IMG/VR virus record: IMGVR_UViG_3300017770_000074
Span: 1 to 32,810 of that record
Source of the DNA: a virus
Length of the DNA stretch: 32,810 bases
Strand: one strand, 5' to 3'
Position 1 is the stretch's first letter. Each line of letters opens with the position of its first letter. The position numbers were made by a program, and so were the translations under genes. Under the pieces are notes generated by a model. That model was not told the origin of the DNA. It made no database searches and was given only the letters and a program-made list of their open reading frames with translations. Positions 10,501-22,500 of this stretch are shown here, one piece after another.

Positions 10501-11937
10501 TTTTATAAAAGCAGATGTTAAGAGTGTTGTACTTACATTAAAAGTTACATTTGTATAAGTTTGAATATCATAAAGATATAAGTCCCATTGAGTTGCTGCA
10601 CCAGAATATGCAGCATCAGTTAGATTAAATGTATAAACTCTAGCAGCACCAATTTTTGTTCCTGCCGTCCCATCATCTTGAAGTTGATTATATAAATCTA
10701 AAGTTTCATTTTCTTTTGGAGCACCACTGACATTATTAACTCTTAGCAAATGTCCCATCTCAAATGGAATATTTGCACTATTAACAGTTTCAGTATCTCT
10801 TGGTTTTTCTACATCTATAGCAGTTTCTGTATCTAAAGTAACATCATAACCATCAACATATGCTCTTCCAGGACTTACCTGCAAACACATTAGGTCATCT
10901 GATGGAGTATTTCCTTGCTCTGTGGTCTCACCTTCCAAGTATAATCCATCATTATCGATTTGATCGTTTAATGAATTGAGTGCTTTAACACCAAACTCAT
11001 CTACGGCATAATGACCAGATTCATCAAATGTTCTTTCTGCAATATAATCTCTTATTAAATTATAAACAGGTTTATTTTCAATTTTTTTAATTTTCCCTTC
11101 ATCTACTCTCAATATCTCAACAAAATCAGTATCTGTATTATTAGATATTTCTTTTTTTATAAGTGTTAGTGATATTTTTAATCTATCTGCTCCTGGTGCC
11201 GCAAAATTAGTAAAACCACTGGCATTATCATATAAAGATGGATCATCTTTTGCATTTACAATAGTTTCTGATATTTTTAATCCTACTCTATAAGAAGGAG
11301 TATTTGTATAATAGTCTAATATAAGTGTTTGCTTGGAAACCTCTACAAATGTTCCTCTAATAAAGTAAACTCCGTTATCAATAAATGCTGCTGAACCTAT
11401 AGATGTTGCATTTTGGGAAATTAATGATGCAAATACGGTTCCTGCATTAATTGTAGTGTTACCATATGCAACATTTTCACTTGCAAATAACTGTTCCCCA
11501 TCTTGGAATGTGTCTACTTCTGCATCCTCTCCAGATTCACCATATTTTACATAAATTGTAATGTCAGTTACTAAATCACTATCAGATGTAAGTGCAACTT
11601 CTTGAATAGATGCTGTTACACCCGAAAGTTGTCCTGTAATCTTCTTTCCAATAAAATTTTTAATATAAACAGAGACATCTATACCTAAATTGACCGCATT
11701 TAATTTTACTGCAGAAAACTGATTATCAAAAGTTACAGATCCTGGAAGAACCATAGATCCTTCTTTAAAAATATTTCCACCAAAAGACTCTACTTGATTC
11801 TGTAAGATGGACTGGAGAGTTGTTAATTCTCTAGCCTGAACTGGATATCCTGGTTTAAATAAAACTTTATAAAAGTTTTTATCCCCATCAAAATCATCAT
11901 AGTATGGGCTGATATTTAAGTCGGTTTTTTGTGCCAT
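4534..11937 (-). CDS. Giant baseplate wedge/virion protein, gp10-like, DUF4815 type
   Basis: The protein has 2467 residues. The N-terminus (NISPYYDDFDGDKNFYKVLFKPGYPVQARELT) is the DUF4815 signature of large cyanophage structural proteins found next to gp8; T4 gp10, at the same position, has only 602 residues, and equivalence is by synteny. Around residues 1325-1360 and 1595-1625 are Arg/Thr/Ser-rich low-complexity stretches. After the second come SDPLAQSF and a region with LFKSQNGSIWTP, typical of this family. A GSGY unit lies near residue 1935 and a module 'VKIGDEVISY ... GRSVEG' near residues 2065-2125, both shared with gp7. It starts six bases after the gp8 stop with only an A-rich leader, and the last four bases overlap the next gene. 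It is probably a peripheral baseplate component that anchors fibres. Confidence 0.85.
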   Translation of the reverse strand: MAQKTDLNISPYYDDFDGDKNFYKVLFKPGYPVQARELTTLQSILQNQVESFGGNIFKEGSMVLPGSVTFDNQFSAVKLNAVNLGIDVSVYIKNFIGKKITGQLSGVTASIQEVALTSDSDLVTDITIYVKYGESGEDAEVDTFQDGEQLFASENVAYGNTTINAGTVFASLISQNATSIGSAAFIDNGVYFIRGTFVEVSKQTLILDYYTNTPSYRVGLKISETIVNAKDDPSLYDNASGFTNFAAPGADRLKISLTLIKKEISNNTDTDFVEILRVDEGKIKKIENKPVYNLIRDYIAERTFDESGHYAVDEFGVKALNSLNDQIDNDGLYLEGETTEQGNTPSDDLMCLQVSPGRAYVDGYDVTLDTETAIDVEKPRDTETVNSANIPFEMGHLLRVNNVSGAPKENETLDLYNQLQDDGTAGTKIGAARVYTFNLTDAAYSGAATQWDLYLYDIQTYTNVTFNVSTTLLTSAFIKGKSSGASGFVVAGSSSTSFDLSQTSGTFVTGEKLIVNGIETALTIASVTQNTIDQLKSVNQTGISNFPEFSADAVLISKKFSNGISEINVASTTVTSPGKLFFGVKEGDLISVVQGNSLRYNRVVTVSSDLASLTITNIPSVNGVFTGTAISNGDYTVNLRKAEIKNSENGFLYANLPETNISSVDLSNSQLAISKQIDQSANLNVSGNTLTFDISKTGTTSAFFESFDQERYSIHYTTASGGGIGTITSDSFNLTNNDVTIKGLDDGLNVVVNTTLKKNGIQSKIKNFTRSAIEVVELSKLAQSGSASSISINDGLTYNPYYGLRVQDDQISLNVPDVSKVLVVYESTNTADPTLDAIEFSSISNVGTDAIIGENIIGSESGAVARVVTNQNSTESYFDTPKDDKLGVVYLNQNTFIAGETVKFKESNITSTVQSITLGKYNNVTDNFVLDGGQKNEYYDYSRLIRTTDSEPSKRLLVVFDHYIVPASDTGDVFTVLSYDSDRFLNDIPTIGPNNIRASDTLDFRPRVVDYSLTTASPFDFGSRIFTTNYNLKPGESSILGYEFYLPRIDKLYLDKFENLIVSKGVSAKDPKASPSNDQSLMELATILLPPYLYDPDDVSINLVDNRRYTMRDIGQLEDRIENLERVTSLNLLEVSTEALRIEDEDGNNRFKSGFFVDNFTDGTNSDQNLTSADISEGQLRPRLLSNSLRQRVLPSSEISEEDLDLTTNFKLLDPNIQKTGNVVTLKYDSIGWLEQPLATRVENVNPFHVIEYVGSVKLSPENDFWIRTIYIPPSVRNITRRTTNTVTNTINNTITLPTIRNNSSSREVIFSGSGAIVTITGTRVDVSRDSRTSTSTSTSIRTSRTSRTRVDVRSRDVLISSGDEQYIRSRNVSFFGRSLKPLTRHYQFLDNHSNVDFTPKLLEIANSTSLDTYGTLQGSFTSGETVKVYKEGKEKGRFRLASSNHKEGPFNSPSRTYNINPYVRKENLPNSYSQSSKTLNIDLNSLSDEAQGRFFGYVTKGAKIVGQTSGAIAYVKDLRLITDNYGDLFGSFFIKNPHTNPAPNPRLLTGKKTYLLTSSSTNKKPLPGNKLISTGQGSYSAVGTLLKRQIQTTATTLIQNTITRTIENILRRTTTITTTRREVVRARRSDPLAQSFVVGRDIDAPDLNGFSSDDKGVVLTELDIFFANKPAGNEPLEVQIRTVELGIPTLNLVGESKTLYPDQITTSETGETATRVTFDEPKYLAPGNEYAVVLLAPTSDEYEVWIAKMGERTVNTQSLPDAEAVIYTKQFALGSLFKSQNGSIWTPTQELDLKFKLYKAKFTANTGIAYFGNPPLDQSNGYVNNLLANPVTGLPKTVNLGVTTFTDSSLIDILNTGRKIAGSIPNSYGYIEYAGGPVSGITTTNGGVNYTTQSDLATTLVSGDTNRDNGLKLTIDSVDGNGTITGLTITNNGSGYEVGDVVTINSGTTGRDALITISAITGRDTLYLTNVQGEKGAGKAFRENAGVGVSYYSSDTTIVSLGTTQITSVTEGSGKNSGNFLEVSHFNHGMYANNNKLKLSGIESDISPSILTANLLTAGSDTIFVEDSSIFETFEGLPVSNSNPGYVKIGDEVISYETASSNELGTLGRSVEGKTESHEVGSKVEKYEFNGVSLRRINNVIHDISDTGIDSNGYYIEIDRSVNGTDRSSDTIVDTPLQLSFNRQFVGGGNNVYATENIQFNSVNPRFFVQAPGDSTSVSAVVRTTTGTSIDGTETSFQLLNEVEPVELNSFNNLKSTRIVCSRVNELQQPAFNNVSGRRSFTTAVTLNSTDENLSPIINLEDSTIEFASNYLNRPVTDFASDFRVNSILDDPHSAIYVSDTVSLSKPASSLKVILGAYRPASADIRVLYSLVRDDSSEIEQEFELFPGYENLVLTSDGGFRVVDPSLNNGKSDVKVPASSANQFLEYEFSADNLGKFSGYSIKIIMSGTDQANAPIISDLRTIALA

Positions 11938-11943
11938 CTTTTT

Positions 11944-13479
11944 TTAAAATTCTAGAATGATTTTGATGTCTTCTTTTTGTCTAGAGTCTCTCTCGACAAT
12001 GGGTCTATTATCAATATAAATTATATCCCCCGTCTTTTTATTTATCTCTGGATTTGCAAGTCCATCCGTGAAATTAACTCCCAAATTAATCTGCTTATTA
12101 TTAACAACTACAACACTACCATCTAAGTTAGTATTAATATTTGCGGAACCAGTGGATGGGTTAGGTCCTTCTATAAAGGAAATTGGTGGTGGATTACCAC
12201 CAGAAATAAATGGTACTATATTTTTTGTACTGTTACTAAGTGTTTGATCTACCTTATTTCCAAAACACAATGATCTGTCTTGATAATATTTCAGAACTTT
12301 AGTATCACTATCAAATGATGCAACATAACCTCTTGCAATAACATTATTACCTTGATCTTGCGTTATTATTTCTCCAATATTCACATTTCTAGACTCTGAT
12401 AGTCCGATACCAGAAAGAGATGAGAATGTATTTCCAGTAAAAGTTACTCCTGCTCCAGAAAATGTTTCAGGATTCTTTATAATTCCGACCTGAGCAAATT
12501 TAGTGTCTATTGGAAAATCTTTAGTTGAATCATCAAATCTTGCATACATTAAAACTTTATCTGTTCCCAACTCCTCATAAATGTTATAACCATGACCTTT
12601 TGATGGAGGAATTATGGGTATTAATTTAGCCGGATTACCAGTTGCAGGTAGATCAATAATTCCATAAGTATAACCTTTTCCACCATTTGTCACTGTAACA
12701 TCTGTTATAACACCATCAGGTGCTGTAATTGAAACTTTACCTCCAGTTCCATCTCCTAAAATATCTGCGGTCGCACCTGTAGTATATCCTGATCCCCCAT
12801 CTTCAATATATACTGCCTTTATTTGATTATTATTAGTATCAGAATTTCCTCCTTCTCTAATGGTTTGAATACTAGAATCCGTTGTGGTTAACCAATCATT
12901 AGGAACTGTAATATACTCTGTAGAATCAAATTTAATTACATCTGATGGAGGAATACTGAATAGATATTTCCATCTATATCCATCAGACCCTGCAACAGAT
13001 GGTTCTACATCAGTCTGTGTTGGTTCTATTGTCGATCCTGTAATCGTGGGATTAGTTCCAGAAGAACCATTATCTATACAAATATAAACTTTAAATTCAC
13101 TTGTAATAATATAATAATTTGCATCATATAATCTTACTGTTTTAGATACGGGAGATTCATTACCTTGACGATAATCATGACGATACATGTCGTAAGGAGT
13201 ATTTGCAACCCATTCAACTTTTCTTATAACTCTTCTGGCATTTTCTGTTGTAATTTTCTTGCCAAATAAACTAGTATCTCTATAATGAGACAAATATTGA
13301 AAATTATCTACGGGATTATTAGTTGTGCTTGTATTCCAATTGTCGGTTCTTCCAAATCCAACTGATCCTGTAGTTGGATTTGATAACCCCAAGAAAGCAT
13401 AATAAGAATTATTACTGATAGACTCTACAAAAGAACCAGCATTCAATATTCTAAATTGATCTGTTACGAATGCGGACAT
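11944..13479 (-). CDS. 8: Baseplate wedge subunit gp8
   Basis: The protein has 511 residues, against 334 for T4 gp8. It begins MSAFVTDQFRILNAGSFVES and contains YYAFLGL, the NTPYDMYRHDY motif (residues 93-103) and DGYRWKYLFSI (166-176), all features of gp8-like wedge proteins. Part of the extra length is a repeat segment with GGSGYTTGA (residue 228) and GGKGYTYGI (266), the same kind of module found in gp14 and gp7. gp8 binds gp7 and gp10 in the T4 wedge, which fits its position between those two genes. A perfect late promoter box lies 18 bases upstream of the ATG. No strong Shine-Dalgarno is visible (AAAAAACTATTAATATG). Confidence 0.93.
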   Translation of the reverse strand: MSAFVTDQFRILNAGSFVESISNNSYYAFLGLSNPTTGSVGFGRTDNWNTSTTNNPVDNFQYLSHYRDTSLFGKKITTENARRVIRKVEWVANTPYDMYRHDYRQGNESPVSKTVRLYDANYYIITSEFKVYICIDNGSSGTNPTITGSTIEPTQTDVEPSVAGSDGYRWKYLFSIPPSDVIKFDSTEYITVPNDWLTTTDSSIQTIREGGNSDTNNNQIKAVYIEDGGSGYTTGATADILGDGTGGKVSITAPDGVITDVTVTNGGKGYTYGIIDLPATGNPAKLIPIIPPSKGHGYNIYEELGTDKVLMYARFDDSTKDFPIDTKFAQVGIIKNPETFSGAGVTFTGNTFSSLSGIGLSESRNVNIGEIITQDQGNNVIARGYVASFDSDTKVLKYYQDRSLCFGNKVDQTLSNSTKNIVPFISGGNPPPISFIEGPNPSTGSANINTNLDGSVVVVNNKQINLGVNFTDGLANPEINKKTGDIIYIDNRPIVERDSRQKEDIKIILEF

Positions 13480-13496
13480 ATTAATAGTTTTTTATA

Positions 13497-13504
13497 TATT
13501 TATA
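13497..13504 (-). promoter_or_regulatory. T4-type late promoter box before gp8
   Basis: The minus strand reads CTTATAAATATATAAAAAAC, containing the octamer TATAAATA followed by a second AT-rich box. It lies 18 bases before the gp8 ATG, in the 44-base gap after gp7. A short leader of under 15 bases would result. It would drive gp8, the gp10-like gene and the 67-residue gene. Confidence 0.75.
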
Positions 13505-13523
13505 AGACAATCTTAGTTTTCAA

Positions 13524-16500
13524 TTATACTTCTCTTTTAGGTAATGCTCCGGTTTTTCTAATACCAATACCTCTTCTCTGAATTGTTGGATATGTTGTCA
13601 ATCCAGATACAGTATTGCCAGTAACTCCGATTGATATTGGGTTTGCAGATCTTGTTCCTCCTTCTAATAATCCCCATGAGTATTTTCCAACTGGATTTAA
13701 TATACTTCCAGTAGTTCCAAGACCAACTATATTAGAATTTGAATCTACATTACATGTAATAATTCCAATTGCATCATTATTAGATATGGCAGAAACGTAA
13801 TAAACATTATCTAAGAAAGTAGTTCCAATTCCAACAACTGCAGAATTTGAATTGTCGATTGAGGTAACTCCACTACCAATTTGAGTATCATAGATGTAAA
13901 TTGGATATCCTACGGATAGTCCATCAAAATATTGATCAGTAACATTATGCTGTAATTTAAATTCTAGTGCTAAAGGAACACCAATTCCAGTTGTTGTCGT
14001 AATACCAGTTACAATTCCCGAGAAACCTTTAATATTATTGAATCCTGTGATTTTTTCAATAGATCCTGAAGATATTGTAGAAATTCCATTAATAATAACC
14101 ACATCTAAAGGAGTGGAAGAATCGGTGTATCCATTATCAGTTTCATAATTAAATAATTCTGAATTATCAACAAATATTTCAGTGTCCGTTGTAGATACAT
14201 CTTTAATAATTTTTGCGGTTGGGAAGATTAGAGGTTCTAATACATCTCTTGATTTATAAACATATTGACCATTAATTTTCTTATCTGTTTTTTGCTTAGT
14301 CCAAGATAAAGGTTTGTAATTGGTTTCATCAACTCCTAATCCAGTATAACGATTAGTTTCAAATTTATCAGAAGTAGTTATGTTGTAAACTGTTCTTTCA
14401 TCTTGTGTTATTGTATTTGGATAGATGTTATTACTTATAACTTGAACAATATCACCAGTTTCTATGGTTGGTATAATATCATCAACTAATGTTGAATCAG
14501 TTCCATCAACACCTTTATAGAAGTAAATTTCAACTTCATCTTGAGGTAGTGGTGCTCTTGTAAATGCAAATGATGTTCCACCCTCAAAGACATAATTTTC
14601 TACTGGTTTCTGTAACACTCCATTAATAAAAATTATAAGAACATTGTTAATATTTTTTTCGATTGGAGAATTTTCTTGAGGTTCAAAACTCAAAAGTGCT
14701 GAATTGTAATTAAGTGGGAATCTAACTCTTGATCCATCTTGTAAGTTTTGAATTGAATCAATATAATCAAGTTCACCAAATTCCCAAGCAGCAAAATTAT
14801 CAGAGTAAGTATCAACTACTGTAATCTCAAAATCTGATATTGGAGAAGATAGAGAACCATCAGTGACTAATCCAACTGGTTTGAATACATCACCTCTTCT
14901 GAAATTATATCCTGTTCTTGAGAATTTAACTTCACTTACCTCGAATAAAGTAGATCCTATTCCCGTAGATCCACTAACTTTTAAATCTACTAATAATCCA
15001 TTTCCTGTATCAGTTGTTGCTCCAATTCCTAATCTAGAAACACCGACCACGGGTAGATTTTTATATGATGGGTCTGAAACAAATATTTCTGGATTACTAT
15101 ATCCAGTTCCTCCACCAACAACATTGAATGATAAAGTTCCTCCAACACCAATATTTGCCGTAATTGTTGCTGCAGCACCAGAATGTCCACTTTCATATAC
15201 AGATATTCCAATAGAAACTAAACCATTGTATCCAGAACCAAGATTATCAGTAGTTCCTAGTCCAACAGATACAATAGAACCTCCAGCACCAACAACAGCA
15301 GTCACAGAAGCACCTACAAGTGGTGCAAACCCAAGTCCAGGTGTAGATCCATAAGAAACTATAATTCCACCTCTAGGAACTTCATTTAAATTAACATCGT
15401 AATCAGAAACAATATATTGAAGTGGATCATTGAAACTTGTAATACCTGAGAATTCTACAGTTGTTATTCCTGCACTGGAGTCTTCTAAGATTTGATAATT
15501 GAATCTTGTCGGATTATTATCAGTTTTGGGTGATTGATAAATGTTATTAATGAATACTAAACCACTTGCACCTTCTGTTCCAATTCCTGTAGTATTAGCA
15601 CCTCCAACTTTTAGGGTAAATGTTCTTCCAATTCCAGTAAATTCATCGGACAAATCATCATAAACTTTATTATTTTCATAATTAGATTTTAAAAACACTC
15701 TACCAGTAAATGATGAGGTTTCGAAATCTAAATTGTTTTTTGTTTTTGCGAGTTGTGGATTACCTCTTGGTGCTTCTGTAAAATAAATTTCACTATCTTC
15801 AATATTAAATGAACCTTTATGAATTCTTACTAAGGTAGAATCTGTATGAGTTGATGCAGAAGAACCTACAAATCCTCTCTTGACCTCAACTAAATTTATA
15901 CTCCCCTCATTTGTAATCGGTCCTACATTGGTTGTTCCCAATCCAACATTAGTGACACCCATGTATTCATCATCAACTTTCAATATATCTCTTGGATTTA
16001 TTGTTGAAATGCCACTTAGTGATACAATACTTGTACTATTGTTTAAAGAACCACCAACATTTCCACTCAAAGTATGTGTAATCTTAGTAGGTGCTATTGG
16101 ATATTGAACCAACTCATCAACAGTTAAGATGCACTTGGTGTTTCTTTCTTTCATAGTGAATCTATGAGCATTACCTTCTCCAAGAGAAGTAAATGTTGTT
16201 CCAATTCCTGCAGCAGCTGCTGTAGTTGTTATTGCTACTTTGAAAGTATTTTTAGTTAATTTGATAGCATATACTGTTGATGGCAATTCTCCACTAGAAG
16301 TAACTACTGCACTAGTTCCAACACCAACGATTGTAGAGTTTGGAGTATATATTAATTCTTCTCCAGTTACAAAGAAGTGATTTTGAATTGTAAATATTCC
16401 AGTAGATGCATCTAATGCAGATGAATTTGGATTAAATTTCTTTGAGAAAATTGGAATACCATTATCAGTCAATTCAAAACTATCTTTATTGATTCTACTA

Positions 16501-19500
16501 AGATTAAGAGCATTATATAATTTTTCATCAATACTTTCAGTTACAGCACCATAAGATAAATCTAAAGGTTCATTAACAACATCTACTTCAGAATAGAACG
16601 ATTTGCTGAATACTTCAATATCAATTTGACCTGTTTGATTTGAATCTGGGAAGAATTTAAGTATCAAATCACTTCCAGATATTTCTCCACCAAATGTTCC
16701 AATACCAGAAGCATCATCCAATTCACTATCATCATTAGATACTGAAAGGAAAGGTAATTGTTGAGTATAAACATCAGATCCTTCATCAATTAACAAAACC
16801 TGATGGAGTGCTTTTGTAGAACCTATACTTACTTGAATTAAAGATTTTGATGCATTAAATAAAGATTTATCCAAGGATTGAATTATTGTAGAAGAAGCAC
16901 CTACTGTAGAGTAATAACTAGAATCGTAAATTATGCTTCTTTCTTGACCATCAAATTGATCGGAAGATTTAAATCTATATGTACCAATTCCAGTAGATGT
17001 TGTTCCAAATCCAACAATATTAGTTCTTATCTTAAGTTGATCAGAAGAAGTATTTTCGTGTATTAGTGATAAAACTCCACTTCCCAAGTCAGTGCAAGTG
17101 AATATACCTATTTGATTACCTGTCGAAGAACTCAAAACATTGCTATCAATATAGTATTCTGACATGAAAGTGTTTGTTCCTGCAATAGAAACATACAATC
17201 TTGCATAATTCATGTCATTGGTTTCCGTATTGATCACCTGTGCATTAACATAAAGAGATTTGAAATTGTTAACATCTAAAGAAATAATTGTTGTAGTTCC
17301 AATTCCCACACTAGTATTTTCTATATCTACAGAACCTGTCAAATCGACAAAACCTACAGACTGTGTTCCAACTCCCGATATATCTGTATTAAATATTTGC
17401 TTAATTACTTTCAGATCATAATTTGTATTCAATGCATCATTAGGAACGAATCTTAAGAAAGTTTTTTCAGTTTCGTCTGTAAATAAATCAAAAATACCAT
17501 AATTAAATTCTTGTCCAGATATGGTCTCATTTTCAACAATGACTGATTCAAATTCATTTTTTAAAATAGTAATATCTGTTAACTGAAGTTCATTACCATC
17601 TTCACTAGACACTCTCATTAGATAATTAAAATATGTCCTATTATCAAGTTCATCTACCAATAAAAATTCTGTAGATTCAGATTCTGAGTTTGAAAATTGA
17701 TTCTGCAAGTCATCAATTGTTAATACATTGAGATTTTTTAATTCTGTATAATTTGTAAGTCTTTTGCTTTTTAATTTTGAAAATTTTGATTTTGAATCTA
17801 CAACATCAACATCAATAACATTATCAAAATTATTGATAGTGTCTACTCTTTTTTTATCAATTACATCATAAATGATAGTAATTCCATCATTACTAGTAGA
17901 TAATCCCGCACTTGTATTTGATGTTATTCCAGTGTCAGCAAAATTCTTTAATCCACTTGTATGAACTAAACTTTCTACTGGAGATTGCTGATCTCTATAT
18001 GTTATTGAACTCTTTACGGAATATGATAAATTTTGATAGTAGTCATTATCTGGAGTAACTTGAAAATCTTCACTTAATTTTCCAGTTTCAGTATCCCAAC
18101 CAATATCTTTTATGTTGGAATATCCAACATTAAACGTACCTTCATTTAAATTCAAAGATTTAATTGTAGCAACATTACCAGATTCATTTCCAATAACAAC
18201 TTCACCTACTGATAACTCATATGATCCTAAAACTTTTAAAGAATCTCCATCACTTCCTGTAACTTCCAAATCTCTTATTATCTGATTTGAAGATAAAGTT
18301 TCTCCAATAAAAAATTTAGATGGTTCTTGAACTACCTTAAAAGTAGGATAATCATTTTTATTAATTATTACCCCACTAAAATCTTGAATTGTTTTTGCAA
18401 TTCCAGTATTTGTAGTGAATTCAGATACATCAATAGAGACTACATCATTAAGTCCCTTATTACCATAATCAGTTACTTTAAAGAATCTAAATCCATAATC
18501 TGAGGAATTAAATCCATCACCATCTGAACTAAATTTTGAAATACCTTCAATGAATACTTCATCTCCCTTAGCAAATGGTGGAGTATTGAAAGTATTTCCA
18601 ATACCAGGTGTTGATATTGTGCATGTGAAAATGCCCGTATTTGACGACTCTACCTTTTCAATCGCAACACCATTATTATTATTTGTTGCGAAAACTTCTA
18701 CAGTTTCATCAGGTAAACCTTTTGGTTGTATTTTAATATCTAAAGAAGAAATTGCAGATCCTGTTATTTTTGGTTCAATCAATCCAGAATCTATTATACT
18801 TCTTGTTGTGGGATTGATGAGAGTAATAAATGGTGGAGATACATAACCTTCTCCTCCACTAATTATTGATATCTGACTTAATGTATTTGAATTTGTTATT
18901 ACAATATTTGGTGAAACGTTGGCCTTAGGTCTTAGAGTTTTGTCTGAAGAATAAGTAAATCTATTATTAATAACTCTACTTTCTTTTATAGAACCTACAT
19001 CTATTGATTTTGCATTTGCAATCAAATCTATTCCTGAAGTAGAGTTTGTGGATTTTAAAGTAGGCAATTTTTTATATCCAGTTCCTGAAGATACAATACT
19101 TAAAGATTTGACTGGGCCAGATGAAGAAGTTGAAGTTGTTGAGTACTCTAATATATCACACTCTGTTGAACCATAAGAAAGTTTTTCTGGCTTTTTGTTG
19201 ATATTTACATTGAACGTTGTTGCAGCAACACCACTTATAGTATATGAATTATTATAATCACTATTGACATACTTGATACTTGAGTAATTATTAACATCAG
19301 TATCAGATTTAATTAATACTCCATCTTTCTCTAGGGTATAGAATAATTCACTAATTTGTGAATTGTAATCTAATGTAAGAGTTGCTGTAGATGTTACTCC
19401 AACAGTTCCTACTCCAGATACACTGAAAGTATTTGTAGAACCAGTAGAAACAAATTCATTATTAAACTCTTTGTCCTGATATAATCTCAGACTATAATTT

Positions 19501-22500
19501 ACCAATGAAGAATCTGAAAGGTCAAATACTAAATTATTATTTTTGGCTGGTTGTAATTGTGGATTAATTAATGCTATTGATTGTGAAGAACTTCCAGTAG
19601 AAGCAAAACTTACGACTGTTGGAGGATTTTGCTGAGAATCACTGTAAGTCTCACAGAGATTAATTTTATTTCTATTAATTTTATAAACAAAATATTCGTT
19701 ATGTCCACTATCTTCATAAAGAACTTTATCACCAGTTACTAACTCATGATCTGTAATTGTGATTTCATTAGTTACTGTATTAATTCCTGTAGAATTAAAT
19801 CCAATTGGATTGATTACAATATTATCAATTTCTGATTTATAGAGAACACGAACTGCTGTTGAGGTTCCAATACCTACTGAAAGATTTGGTTGAACATCTA
19901 ATGTTACTGTATCTCCATTTTGAAGTTCATGAGATGTTGATACCGAAACAGTCACTACATTCTTATCTACATCTCCCAATATTTGAGTATAATTGGATTC
20001 TAATGAATACTTATCACTATCATCTCCATTATCATGGAAGAACAACTCTTCCCCTGCAATTTCAGTCTTTAATCCAATAAGACTTGGACTTTTCTTAACT
20101 ACAAAAAGATTAATTGGTATACTTACTGGGACAGATGTTCCATCAGTAGAAACATTTAAGGTTATTCCCCCATTGGTATTAAATCCAACCGGTTGATTCG
20201 TTACAAAAGGATGATTTTCAATGTAAATTCCTTTTGTAGGAATACTTCTAGTTACAGATGAAATATTACCAAATTCAAATGATGTACTATATCCAACCCC
20301 ACTTATAGTTCCAACACCAACAGACTCTCTAGGATTGAAAAATACTTTATCATTTACTTTTGAATCAAATTTATCTACAGATTTGGCAATTGTAAACGAA
20401 TCTGGCAAGAAATATACTGATGTTCCGACAGTATGTGATACACCTGCTAATCCTCTTTCAATTCTAAGAATGTTTTGATTTTTAAATACTTCAAGAACTT
20501 TTAAAGTTTCTGTCCCAATACTAATGCTACTACCAACAGATACTTGTTCTGGAATTGGAGAAACATAAATTTCTGTCGTAAATCCTACAGATGCAGATGT
20601 TATAGTAGAAAGACATCTTCCATTTGCATAAGAAGGAACTGTGATTTGATGTGTTCCATTTAGAGATGAAAGATTAGTCGAAAATCCAGATATATTTACA
20701 TAATCTAGATTTAAAAGATTATGATTGGGTAATATTGATACTTTTACTCTACTTGTAGATTCCCATGTAAAAATGGAATTTAAGTATTCGGACGAATTTG
20801 TATTTAATTCTAAAATACTCTTTCCTTTAATAGAAGCAATACTAACATCCAAACCACTTCCTGATGTATCTGTATTGTCAAATATTAATCGATCTCCAAC
20901 TTTGTAATTGCTACCAGAATTTTCAATCTTTATAGATTTTACAGAGTCTGATGTTACAGACACTACTTCTATTTTTTGATCTAAAACATCACTAGTTTCA
21001 TTAATAAAATCATAATCAGCCTTTAGTTCTGATACTTTGTATGGTAGTGTATTCCTTAATAAATTTGAATTGTTAAAATCAAATGACTGATTCAAATTGG
21101 AATTAGAAATTAATTTTGATTTATACTTATTGCCTATAAAATATGGGAATTGATCTATCGTAGCATGATATGCATAAACACCATTTGGATACTCTATATT
21201 TTTTTCATATCTACCATTATATTCATCTAAATCTCCATCTCCTTCAAACTTATAATCTTCGACAAAAAATCCAGCATCAAATCCTGATGGTCTATCTTCA
21301 ACATTCGATGTATTTAAAATATATCCAGATTCTAATAATCTCTCTCCAGAAGGTACATTAGGATCTGAATATCCGTATGGACCATAAATTGGATTTCCAT
21401 CATAAGCCCACCCAATTATATGTGAAATGTTTGTAGATGCGGATCCAACGGGACTTTCTTTAAAAGAATTTCTCAAATTCTCAAAATACTTTGATACTGA
21501 ATATTGAAGTTTATCTTTACCTTCTAATAAAACTTCCCCAGTAGTAAATCTTGCAATATTATCATTTAAAGTTAATTTTCTTATTTGTGGATCGATAAAG
21601 GAATTTTTTCCTGATGAAACAACATGAATCTTTGTATTTGATGTTGAATATCCAATACCAGTATTCAGAACCTTAACTTCTGATATTTGACCATTATTAA
21701 TTACTGCTCGTAATTCTGCACCGGTTCCAGAACCAGAAACAATCAATTCTGGAACAGAATAATATTCACTCCCAACAAAACTTGTAAAAACACTAATTAT
21801 TCTTCCATCAACAATAGATGGTGTTAATTGAGCAGATTTTCCGTTTTTTATAGTAATTAATGGTTTTTTCTCTAAGTTTAAAATTGTGGATCCATAACCA
21901 GTTCCTGCTTCGTAAACATAAGCATCAACAATACTTCCTTTTACTACTGGAGTTAATATTAAATCATTATCCTGTTGAGTAGTATTACCAAATCCTACAG
22001 AATTATATTTAATTGAAACAGAAATATTAGGATATTTGAAATATTGATATCCACTTCCCGTACTATTAAATGTTTTATAATCTTGTCTTTCATAATTTGA
22101 AGTAACTGTTCCTCCAATTCCGGCATCACACAATCTAAATGAATCATCATCAACTTTTAAAACAAAGTATTGATTTGTAGTTGTAATTCCAGATATTTTT
22201 CCAGATTCATAATTATATTCTACAATTTCACCACTATTAAATCCATGATTTTTGAAGGTAACAGTATTATTTACTGTAGATATTCCGGTAGGACTTACAA
22301 TCAACTTTCTGTTTGTATATCCTTCACCTTTATCAATTACTTTTATATAAGAAACTTGCCTTGAAGATGAAAGAGTTGAGAACTTATGTGTTCCAACAGA
22401 ACCAGTATAGATTCCTACAACATTGATGTCTAATTGCTGATCACTTAAATTGTTATATAATTTTATTGCTTTGTTGTTAGTAACACCGATATAATATACA

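Noticed and set aside
14863-15354. Plus-strand open frame of 163 codons within gp7
   Set aside because: It is antisense to a Gly/Val/Pro-rich part of gp7, has a Pro-rich shadow composition and no ribosome binding site.
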